DNA of 9,110 bases from Clostridium sp. CAG:590. GTDB taxonomy: Bacteria > Bacillota > Clostridia > Lachnospirales > Lachnospiraceae. The notes beneath the pieces were generated by a model, which was not told the DNA's origin, searched no databases, and was given only the letters and a program-made list of their open reading frames with translations. The stretch is from contig HF987860.1 in the NCBI GenBank assembly GCA_000431135.1, positions 1 to 9,110 of the forward strand, read 5' to 3'. Both the position numbers and the translations under genes were made by a program. Shown here piece by piece: positions 1 to 5,599 of this stretch; within the stretch, counting starts at the first letter, position 1; the number at the start of each line of letters is the position of its first letter.

Positions 1-13
1 GTTAGAGGAATAA

Positions 14-610
14 TTATATAAATTCCAGTTTCTGAAATAATCGCATAAACGGATTCTTCGTCCGGTCGATCGATTCCGGATTCGTTAAAATGGTTCCGGT
101 AATGCAGTGAATCTCATCTTCATTTTCAAACATATGCACAATATTGGAAAGTGCGCTTGGCTCCAGCACTCCATCACTGTCAATATGAACGATATATTTT
201 CCATCGCTGTTAAACAATGCCAGATTGAGTGCCTTTGATTTTCCCTGTTTTGCATTCATCCAGTTGATCTTCAGCGTCGGAAAATCTTCCTGACATTTGC
301 AGAACACATGAAAGCTGTCATCCTTTGTCATATTATTCACAAGCATAATATAAATGCGGTCGTTCGGATAATCAGACGCATCCACTGAACGGATACAGTC
401 ATATAACGTATTCTCGGAATTATAGACCGGAATGATCAGCGATATTTCCGGGAGTTCATATTCGCCTGTATATTTTCTCCGGATAAATCTACGTTTTAAC
501 AGAATAAAAAAATCCCCTATCGTTGGAATGACCTCCATGATCAGCGGAATAATGATCCACGCGATCCAGAACACGATAGAGGACATAAAAAAGTCTTTAA
601 TTGCGGTCAT
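14..610 (-). CDS. XrtG-associated family 2 glycosyltransferase, apparently truncated
   Basis: Family 2 (GT-A fold) glycosyltransferase, expected to transfer a sugar from a nucleotide-sugar or lipid-linked donor at the inner face of the membrane. With the start at 610 it has 198 residues. A hydrophobic segment near the N-terminus (about residues 11-38) is followed by a basic KRRFIRRK patch, the LIIPVYNSE nucleotide-binding motif, KQGKSKALN, and the metal-binding D-S-D at residues 144-146. The frame ends in TAA at 14-16, with a second in-frame TAA at 2-4, straight after FQKLEFI. The second catalytic acidic motif, the QxxRW-type motif and C-terminal membrane helices of processive relatives are therefore missing; XrtG-linked members as I remember them are about twice as long. 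It overlaps the xrtG end by 14 bases, so translation is probably coupled. An ATG at 661 is possible but has no ribosome site. It may be a broken gene. Confidence 0.75.
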   Translation of the reverse strand: MTAIKDFFMSSIVFWIAWIIIPLIMEVIPTIGDFFILLKRRFIRRKYTGEYELPEISLIIPVYNSENTLYDCIRSVDASDYPNDRIYIMLVNNMTKDDSFHVFCKCQEDFPTLKINWMNAKQGKSKALNLALFNSDGKYIVHIDSDGVLEPSALSNIVHMFENEDEIHCITGTILTNPESIDRTKNPFMRLFQKLEFI

Positions 611-1190
611 AATGAAAAGCACCAACTTTCTGACGGACAATCTGCGGCTTCGTAAATACATAGAAATACAATATTACCGAACAGCCATAAAAGAATATTC
701 TCGCAATGATCGTATGTGCAAAGAAATATATCTGGTTTCCAAATAAATAAATGAGGAAACAGATCAGGAAAATACGAAGTACATTTGCAATAAATATCGC
801 CATGACACCGATGATACTCACCACGATCTTCTCATACAGTTCATATACCGGAAAAAACCATAACAACGATAAAAATGCCAGCATTTCAATTACACCCGAA
901 CATTCAAAATCAATATATAACGAAAGACTTTCCGTTCCTTTTTGTATAAATAAAATTCCCTGCTGGAAATAAGAATCATATACTCCGGTTGCCTCTCCTA
1001 ATACACCTGCAACCGCAGAAACCGCCTTTTGCAGCGGTGCAACGACAACCGGTTCAAAAATGATCATTCCAAATACAAACAATCCCACACTTCCACAGAG
1101 AAAATACCAGACTCCCATTTCCGCCCGCTTCATTGTATATAATACATAGATCCATACGATCAATAAAACAACAATAAGCCAGTTTATCAT
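597..1190 (-). CDS. xrtG: Exosortase family protein XrtG
   Basis: Integral membrane cysteine transpeptidase/protease of the exosortase family, Gram-positive type G, predicted to recognise and cleave or transfer proteins with a C-terminal sorting tail after Sec export. The 197-residue protein is almost wholly hydrophobic, with several membrane helices. The family triad is visible: Cys97 in FECSGVIEM, Arg139 in ANVLRIFLI and His159 in YFFAHTIIA. The ECSG motif and the spacing of the three residues are what separate it from an ordinary small membrane protein. Its ATG overlaps the TGA of the upstream Firmicu-CTERM gene as ATGA, and a weak GGGTG lies just before it, so it is probably translated by coupling. 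Being cotranscribed with its presumed substrate suggests a dedicated sorting pair. The family assignment is firm; the chemistry and the acceptor are inference. Confidence 0.92.
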   Translation of the reverse strand: MINWLIVVLLIVWIYVLYTMKRAEMGVWYFLCGSVGLFVFGMIIFEPVVVAPLQKAVSAVAGVLGEATGVYDSYFQQGILFIQKGTESLSLYIDFECSGVIEMLAFLSLLWFFPVYELYEKIVVSIIGVMAIFIANVLRIFLICFLIYLFGNQIYFFAHTIIARIFFYGCSVILYFYVFTKPQIVRQKVGAFHYDRN

Positions 1191-2533
1191 TGTACACCCA
1201 AATCCTTTTTCCTCTTAAAATAAGCTGCAACTAAGAAAAATGCTGCAACAACACCCGCAACCGGTCCGGTAGATGATCCTGCGATCGTAACGCCCTGTCC
1301 ACCCAGGTTCGGATTCGAGATCGTAATCGTTCCCATCTGATCCTGCGGGATTCCCGTAATCTCAGAAAGTCTCTTCATGCTGAGAGCAAATTCCACCTCG
1401 TCTCCCGGTGTATCTGTTGCATGTGTCTCATCATAGACTGTATATACAACCCTGCTGTCACATTCATTATAATAGCCAATATATACCTTCAGATTCGTAT
1501 GACTTCCCTTGGACTGGTAATTCGTTCCCCATGCGATCGATCCGTCACTGTTTGCCGGAAGAATCTGTAACGCAAACGTTCTGCCGTTGATCGTCAGATT
1601 CCATATCTGAATCTGCATATAACTCTGATATAACTCGTTTGCCTGAAAATGACCATATAAGGTATCGCCATCTGTAAATAACTGTCCATAATGGTTACAT
1701 TTGTTATTATTACTGCTATATGTGATCTCCGTCTTTGGAATGTCTTTCCAATCATCATACATTCCATCAATCTGCACACCACCGGTTACAACAATATCCT
1801 CTTTGTCATCCTCTTTCTTGTCTTCTGTCGAATCCCCGGTACCTGCATCCTCGGTTGTCTGCTCCGTACCCGCTTCTTCCGTTGTTACTTCTGTTGTTAT
1901 TTCTGTCGTTTCCTCCGTAGAAGCATCTTCGGTACTTGCCACTTCTGTCGTCTGTTCTGCAGTATTCTCTTCTGTAGCGGCCTCTGTCACCTTCTCGGTT
2001 GTCTGTTCTTCTGTCGTCTGCTCTTCTGTTGTTCCGCTCGATACCGAAAGGCTTACCGTCTTGCCTCCCCAGCTTAAATTCAATCCATTAAATGAATAAT
2101 CGGCATATGCACTGACCGGAACCTGAATACTCCATTTCATTTTATCATACCCGTAATGTTCCTTCTTGCCGCTGTTGCTTACACTTCCGGAAGCTCCACT
2201 GATAGCGCTGTTCCACGCATTCCGTACTGTGATACTGCCGTCGTTGCCATCATTACTCTGATTGATCGTAATTCCACTAAGAGATCCTAAATTGGTACCA
2301 TTATCCGCAGATACCGAGATCTGCTCTCCGATATAATTGGACCATTTTCCCGAATAACTGATATAAATATAAGAAGAATCCGAACTGATATTCATCGTTC
2401 CGTTACTTCCTTCTATTCCCGCTGCAAATGCCGTCACATTGGCAAACTGAAATACCATGGCGAATACGCATACAAGCGCAAGTAATTTTCTTAATATTAT
2501 ATTCTGTCGTGATTGCTCTGCTATCGTTCTCAT
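1187..2533 (-). CDS. Secreted surface protein with Thr/Glu stalk and Firmicu-CTERM-type sorting tail
   Basis: Probable substrate of XrtG, 448 residues. There is a Sec signal peptide: a basic start, hydrophobic LLALVCVFAMVFQF, and a likely cut after AFAA near residue 38. Residues about 39-167 form a polar, Ser/Asn/Gly-rich, probably beta-strand domain. Residues about 168-247 are a Thr/Glu-rich stalk. A second domain opens with IDGMYDDW (255-262), a motif I associate with this surface family, and carries the only two cysteines of the mature chain (279 and 358), a possible disulfide. The tail is tripartite: a PNLGGQ...GSSTG signature (408-423), a membrane helix (424-439) and basic KRKK (440-443). 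No LPxTG is present, so ordinary sortase anchoring is unlikely. An in-frame GTG at 2542 would abut the ribosome site; the ATG at 2533 lies 8 bases after AAAGGG and is preferred. The ligand or role of the ectodomain is unknown. Confidence 0.88.
   Translation of the reverse strand: MRTIAEQSRQNIILRKLLALVCVFAMVFQFANVTAFAAGIEGSNGTMNISSDSSYIYISYSGKWSNYIGEQISVSADNGTNLGSLSGITINQSNDGNDGSITVRNAWNSAISGASGSVSNSGKKEHYGYDKMKWSIQVPVSAYADYSFNGLNLSWGGKTVSLSVSSGTTEEQTTEEQTTEKVTEAATEENTAEQTTEVASTEDASTEETTEITTEVTTEEAGTEQTTEDAGTGDSTEDKKEDDKEDIVVTGGVQIDGMYDDWKDIPKTEITYSSNNNKCNHYGQLFTDGDTLYGHFQANELYQSYMQIQIWNLTINGRTFALQILPANSDGSIAWGTNYQSKGSHTNLKVYIGYYNECDSRVVYTVYDETHATDTPGDEVEFALSMKRLSEITGIPQDQMGTITISNPNLGGQGVTIAGSSTGPVAGVVAAFFLVAAYFKRKKDLGVQ
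1793..2032 (-). repeat. Low-complexity Thr/Glu coding repeat (stalk)
   Basis: About 80 codons consist of imperfect copies of TTEEQ, TTEVT and STED-like units, ending in an acidic DKKEDDKED patch. At DNA level the plus strand shows recurring TTCTGTCGTCTG and TTCTGTTGTT blocks. Such stalks usually hold a surface domain away from the membrane and may carry O-linked sugars on threonine. Because the copies are degenerate, slippage is possible but not shown here. The plus-strand frames open across this stretch are shadows caused by the biased codons. Confidence 0.8.
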
Positions 2534-2539
2534 ATGTGT

Positions 2540-2547
2540 CACCCTTT
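2540..2547 (-). promoter_or_regulatory. Ribosome binding site choosing the ATG at 2533
   Basis: On the minus strand AAAGGG (2542-2547) runs into a GTG at 2542 and sits 8 bases before ATG at 2533. The spacing makes the GTG unusable with this site and favours the ATG, which shortens the surface protein by three residues. Confidence 0.6.
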
Positions 2548-2554
2548 CGTCACC

Positions 2555-2989
2555 TTAGTTCATTGCTCTCTTTTGTTCTATGATCGCATCATAATTGTCC
2601 TTACTGTTATCCATATTCAATGTCGGTAGTAAAATCCGGTCTGCCACACGATACACTGACAGCGGATTATCCGATATGTCTAACTGGTACAAAGAAAAAT
2701 TAGTCTTCCGGAATTGTACCTTCCATGTCTCGTATAAATAATTCCCGATATCCTCTATACTGGCATCGTTCTCACAAAACATCGGCAAATCATTCAGATA
2801 TCTGCCCTCTAATGTCGTTAACAAATGTTCTGCGTAACTATCTATAATCTCCATCGGAGATTCTACGTTACCTTTTCGTTTTCCAATATATAATACAACC
2901 GTAAATGTATGGGAATGTGCCGTCTCACTTGTTCCACGAAAACTGTGACTGGCATTTAAATAATATCGGCTGACATAATAACAACGCAC
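2555..2989 (-). CDS. XrtG-associated 6-pyruvoyl-tetrahydropterin synthase-like protein
   Basis: Member of the PTPS/QueD fold (6-pyruvoyl- or 6-carboxy-tetrahydropterin synthase), here the divergent branch that accompanies XrtG. With the GTG start at 2989 it has 144 residues, a little longer than E. coli QueD. Three zinc ligands are recognisable: His15 in NASHSF and His25 and His27 in AHSHTF. The catalytic residues look replaced: the QueD cysteine four residues before the HxH is Ser21, the LDHHYLN block holding the Asp-His pair reads LEGRYLN, and the late glutamate is Asp104 (LDISDN). Normal PTPS or QueD activity is therefore doubtful, and a binding or regulatory role, or another reaction, is possible. 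No other queuosine or folate gene is nearby. It is first in the operon, 21 bases before the surface-protein gene. A GTG at 3007 is an alternative start, but AGGTGG at 2997-3002 is placed 7 bases before 2989. Confidence 0.85.
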   Translation of the reverse strand: MRCYYVSRYYLNASHSFRGTSETAHSHTFTVVLYIGKRKGNVESPMEIIDSYAEHLLTTLEGRYLNDLPMFCENDASIEDIGNYLYETWKVQFRKTNFSLYQLDISDNPLSVYRVADRILLPTLNMDNSKDNYDAIIEQKRAMN

Positions 2990-3025
2990 ATCCTCACCAC
3001 CTGACACCTTTTCTTATACTTCTAT

Positions 3026-3053
3026 AGTATACAGAATATCGGACTTTTTTCAA
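3026..3053 (-). promoter_or_regulatory. Sigma-A-like promoter of the XrtG operon
   Basis: Read on the minus strand, TTGAAA (3048-3053) is a 5 of 6 match to the -35 box. After 16 bases comes TATACT (3026-3031), a 5 of 6 match to the -10 box. Transcription would begin near 3019 and give a leader of about 30 bases before the GTG at 2989. It lies between the abrB terminator and the first gene of the operon, so the accessory operon can be expressed separately from abrB. Confidence 0.6.
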
Positions 3054-3120
3054 CAAATAGTAACCATTCTTAATATAAAAACAGATAAATTTTTCACAAG
3101 TCTTTTTGTGCAAAATAGAC

Positions 3121-3176
3121 AAAAAGAGCTGTTTCATAGAAAACATACCTGCAATCTATTCAAACAGCCCCTTTTT
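3121..3176 (-). terminator. Rho-independent terminator of the AbrB-family gene
   Basis: The arms AAAAAG-A-GCTGTTT (3121-3134) and AAACAGC-CC-CTTTTT (3162-3176) pair over 13 base pairs with a small 1x2 internal loop and a 27-base apical loop. On the minus-strand transcript the hairpin begins about 20 bases after the stop at 3197, and the last arm leads into a U-rich run (CTTTTTGTCTATTTT). The apical loop is longer than usual. The A-rich first arm means it could also work weakly in the plus direction, where no gene approaches. Confidence 0.7.
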
Positions 3177-3196
3177 ATCCGCTATCTTACAGTCTG

Positions 3197-3448
3197 TTAC
3201 ATTCCTGCAAGCTTTGCCAATTCCCGAATCGTATCCTTACTGATCATTTTTCCCTGATATTCAATCAAATCTTTGTTACTTCCTGTAAAAATATCTACCG
3301 GCTGATACTTTTTCAAAACAATATTGTCACCATCCACAAAAATTTCAACTGGATCCTTGATATCAATATCCAAACTGCGTCTTAATTCTATCGGCAGAGT
3401 CACTCTTCCAAGGTTGTCCAGATTTCTCACGATTCCTGTTGATTTCAT
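3197..3448 (-). CDS. AbrB/SpoVT-family transition-state DNA-binding regulator
   Basis: Small dimeric DNA-binding regulator of 83 residues. The N-terminal 50 residues match the AbrB swapped-hairpin fold: MKSTGIVRNLDNLGRVTLP, then ELRRSLDI, then PVEIFVDGDNIVLKKY. The C-terminal part (residues 55-83, GSNKDLIEYQGKMISKD...) resembles the short oligomerisation region of AbrB, Abh and Clostridium relatives. AGAAAGGAG at 3457-3465, 8 bases before the ATG, fixes the start. In Bacillus abrB follows rsmI (yabC) at this locus; here spmA-spmB lie between them. The family controls stationary-phase and sporulation genes, so spmA or the XrtG operon could be targets, but no operator can be read because AbrB proteins bind without a strict consensus. 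Whether it is the AbrB orthologue proper is uncertain. Confidence 0.9.
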   Translation of the reverse strand: MKSTGIVRNLDNLGRVTLPIELRRSLDIDIKDPVEIFVDGDNIVLKKYQPVDIFTGSNKDLIEYQGKMISKDTIRELAKLAGM

Positions 3449-3456
3449 AGATCTCG

Positions 3457-3465
3457 CTCCTTTCT
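3457..3465 (-). promoter_or_regulatory. Strong ribosome binding site of the AbrB-family gene
   Basis: AGAAAGGAG on the minus strand, 8 bases before the ATG at 3448. It supports the start and suggests efficient translation. Confidence 0.75.
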
Positions 3466-3586
3466 AAACAGTGGTCTCCCTCCACCTCTGCCCCTAAGAG
3501 TAGCACGAACAATCTGCAAAATCAATGGACTTTTAAAAAATTTACAAAAATTTCATGATTTTAACTTTTTCTCATATATATAGAAA

Positions 3587-3595
3587 AAGGGGGTG
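3587..3595 (+). promoter_or_regulatory. Ribosome binding site deciding the spmA start
   Basis: AAGGGGGTG lies 4 bases before the ATG at 3600. An earlier in-frame ATG at 3555 has no such site and would add 15 polar residues (MILTFSHIYRKRGCT) before the first membrane helix, so 3600 is taken as the start. The rest of the divergent gap (3466-3586) is AT-rich; I see no convincing promoter in it. Confidence 0.7.
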
Positions 3596-3599
3596 TACT

Positions 3600-4196
3600 A
3601 TGCTCAATTCTATCTGGAGTGCCATACTTTTGATTGGCATCATCATTGCTGCCTTTACCGGCAATTTAGAAGCTGTAAGCAGCGGTATTCTGACTTCTAC
3701 ACAGGATGCCATTGATCTTCTTATTGTGATGTGCGGCATGATCGCCATGTGGAACGGTTTTCTGACGATTGCAGAGGGAAGTGGTTTGATCCGGCAATTG
3801 ACACATTATATGCGCCCATTCCTCCGTATTCTGTTTCCGAAGCTTCCGCCTTCCCATCCGGCAAATGACTATATCTGTGCTAATTTTATTGCAAACATAT
3901 TCGGTCTGGGATGGGCCTGTACTCCAACCGGTCTTGCCGCAATGAAAGAATTGCAGCATTTAGAACAACAGCGGGGACACTCCGGTTATCATGCCAGCAC
4001 AGAAATGTGCACGTTCCTGATATTAAATATCTCTTCTTTACAGTTAATTCCGGTCAACATGATCGCTTACCGCAGTAAATATGGCAGTGCCGTTCCCTTA
4101 TCTGTCATCGGACCTTCCCTTATCGCTACTTCGCTCACCACTTTATTTGCGGTTTTGCTGTGTAAACTCTGTTCGATCAAAAAGGAGTCCTCATGA
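3600..4196 (+). CDS. spmA: Spore maturation protein A
   Basis: Membrane protein of the nucleoside-recognition (gate) family, needed with SpmB for proper dehydration of the spore core in Bacillus and Clostridium. The 198 residues fit SpmA well in length. There are membrane segments at about 5-20, 40-58, 140-157 and 165-187. The family signature around residues 98-120 is readable as NFIANIFGLGWACTPTGLAAM. Many relatives have GLGNAATP there, so Trp-Ala-Cys in place of Asn-Ala-Ala is a small oddity. It overlaps spmB by ATGA (4193-4196), so the two are surely cotranslated. In Bacillus the pair is made in the mother cell under sigma-E; I could not confirm a sigma-E promoter here. The pair sits between rsmI and the AbrB-family gene, on the opposite strand to every other gene in the window. 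Confidence 0.92.
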   Translation: MLNSIWSAILLIGIIIAAFTGNLEAVSSGILTSTQDAIDLLIVMCGMIAMWNGFLTIAEGSGLIRQLTHYMRPFLRILFPKLPPSHPANDYICANFIANIFGLGWACTPTGLAAMKELQHLEQQRGHSGYHASTEMCTFLILNISSLQLIPVNMIAYRSKYGSAVPLSVIGPSLIATSLTTLFAVLLCKLCSIKKESS

Positions 4197-4726
4197 AAAT
4201 ACTCAATTTTATCTCGATATTCTTTATTCCACTGATTCTATTTGTTATTGTGTTGTATGCGGTTCTACAGAAGAAACCCGTCTTTGACCTGTTTACTAAA
4301 GGTGCAAAAGATGGATTGTCCACTGTATGGAATATCGCTCCTTCCATTATCGGTCTGTTCGTTGCAATTGGCATTTTCCGCAATTCCGGGGCATTAGATG
4401 TTCTCTGCCGCCTCCTGAATCCTCTCGCTAATGCACTTCATATTCCCACACCGCTTCTGCCGTTATCCTTGTTAAAACTGTTTTCCGCCTCGGGTGCAAA
4501 TGGTCTTTTATTTGATCTTTTCAAATCCTACGGAACCGATTCTTATATTGGTTTTTCTGCCTCCATTCTCCTAAGCTGCACCGAAACACTGTTCTATACC
4601 ATTTCGGTCTATTACATGAGCATCCGGATCAAAAAAACCCGCTGGACTATTCCGGCAGGTTTCATTCTTGCATTCTTTTCACTTCTTGTCAGTTGTATGC
4701 TTGCCGGATATTTTCTCCCCTCTTAA
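4193..4726 (+). CDS. spmB: Spore maturation protein B
   Basis: Second half of the SpmA/SpmB membrane pair, 177 residues, close to the usual SpmB length. Hydrophobic segments are at about 3-25, 44-62, 90-105, 120-142 and 153-174. Recognisable family stretches are PLSLLKLFSASGANGLLFDL (RPLSGS-like in relatives), YGTDSYIGFSASI, and the CTETLFYTISVYY block, which corresponds to the STETTFY motif of the gate domain; all are well preserved. The start overlaps the spmA stop as ATGA. The gene ends in TAA at 4724-4726, whose bases are shared with the TAA of the convergent rsmI (4723-4725), so no terminator can lie between the two genes. It may act in spore core dehydration, perhaps by transporting a small solute, but the substrate is not established. 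Confidence 0.92.
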   Translation: MKILNFISIFFIPLILFVIVLYAVLQKKPVFDLFTKGAKDGLSTVWNIAPSIIGLFVAIGIFRNSGALDVLCRLLNPLANALHIPTPLLPLSLLKLFSASGANGLLFDLFKSYGTDSYIGFSASILLSCTETLFYTISVYYMSIRIKKTRWTIPAGFILAFFSLLVSCMLAGYFLPS

Positions 4727-5565
4727 TCCTCTAACAATGCCTGATAGATGTCTCTTTTCCCGACACCACGATCCTTTGCTGCCTGTTTCATGGCTGCTTT
4801 CTTATCCATGCCCTGATCCATATAATATTGGACATGTTCCGGTATCGTCATTTCCAGCAATGGCTTCTTTTCTTCCTCCTCTAACGTACCCCTGTCAGCT
4901 CCTTCGATCACTAATACATATTCGCCGCGTGGTTCATTTTCCCCGTAGTACGCCATTGCGCCGCCAAGCGTTGTCCGGAAATTGGTCTCATGTTTCTTTG
5001 TCAGTTCCTTCACGATGGAAACCGGACGATCTCCTAATGTTTCATACAGATCGGCCAGTGTCCTTTTCAATTTGTGCGGCGCCTCATATACTAATATGGT
5101 TCTTGTTTCATTTTTTAACTCATGAAGCACTGCTTCCCGTTCTTTTTTATCATATGGAAGAAATGCCTCAAAGCAGAAACGCCTTGTTTTCTTGCCGGAT
5201 ATCGTCAATGCTGTTACAAATGCCGAAGGTCCCGGTAACGAAGTCACCGGCACACCTGCCTCTAAGCACTGTCTCACCAGTTCTTCCCCCGGATCGGATA
5301 TTGCCGGTGTCCCGGCATCCGTGATCAGGGCAATCGTTGTACCTGACAGCATTTTTTCTACTAATATTTTTGCTTTGTCATACTTATTGAATTCATGATA
5401 ACTTGTCATTGGTGTCTTGATCTCAAAATGATTCAACAGCTTAATGCTGTGCCGCGTATCTTCTGCCGCGATCAGATCCACCTCTTTCAATATCCGCAGC
5501 GTCCGAAGTGTAATATCTTCCAGATTACCGATCGGTGTTGCACATATATATAACATTCCCGCCAT
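4723..5565 (-). CDS. rsmI: 16S rRNA (cytidine(1402)-2'-O)-methyltransferase RsmI
   Basis: SAM-dependent tetrapyrrole-methylase-fold enzyme that methylates the 2'-oxygen of C1402 in 16S rRNA, at the ribosomal P-site. The 280 residues are full length. Motifs in order: ATPIGNLEDITLR (9-21), AAEDTRHS (33-40), TSYHEFN, ITDAGTPAISDPG (81-93) forming the SAM pocket, and SLPGPSAFVTAL (109-120). A C-terminal helix-turn-helix-like tail, KKAAMKQAAKDRGVGKRDIY, is typical of bacterial RsmI. AGAGGAG stands 5 bases before the ATG at 5565, better placed than for a second ATG at 5556. It is the last gene of the tmk-rsmI run, 34 bases after trmN6, and equals yabC in Bacillus. Its stop overlaps the convergent spmB stop. 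Confidence 0.95.
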   Translation of the reverse strand: MAGMLYICATPIGNLEDITLRTLRILKEVDLIAAEDTRHSIKLLNHFEIKTPMTSYHEFNKYDKAKILVEKMLSGTTIALITDAGTPAISDPGEELVRQCLEAGVPVTSLPGPSAFVTALTISGKKTRRFCFEAFLPYDKKEREAVLHELKNETRTILVYEAPHKLKRTLADLYETLGDRPVSIVKELTKKHETNFRTTLGGAMAYYGENEPRGEYVLVIEGADRGTLEEEEKKPLLEMTIPEHVQYYMDQGMDKKAAMKQAAKDRGVGKRDIYQALLED

Positions 5566-5599
5566 ACTGTCTCCTCTGATCTATTTATTATTATACTGC

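Noticed and set aside
1691..2099. Long plus-strand open frames opposite the stalk region
   Set aside because: They mirror the repetitive Thr/Glu codons, give Ser/Val- or Cys/Leu-rich low-complexity translations, and lie inside a well supported gene.
3480..3530. Minus-strand promoter for the AbrB-family gene (TTGATT with TACTCT 17 bases on)
   Set aside because: The -10-like box matches only three of six positions.
3551..3580. Possible sigma-E promoter before spmA (TTCATGAT, then CATATATA)
   Set aside because: The -35-like part needs an extra base to fit, and the transcription start would fall on the ribosome binding site, leaving almost no leader.
3555..3599. Longer N-terminus for spmA from the ATG at 3555
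   Set aside because: No ribosome site precedes it and the added residues are polar, while 3600 has AAGGGGGTG in place.
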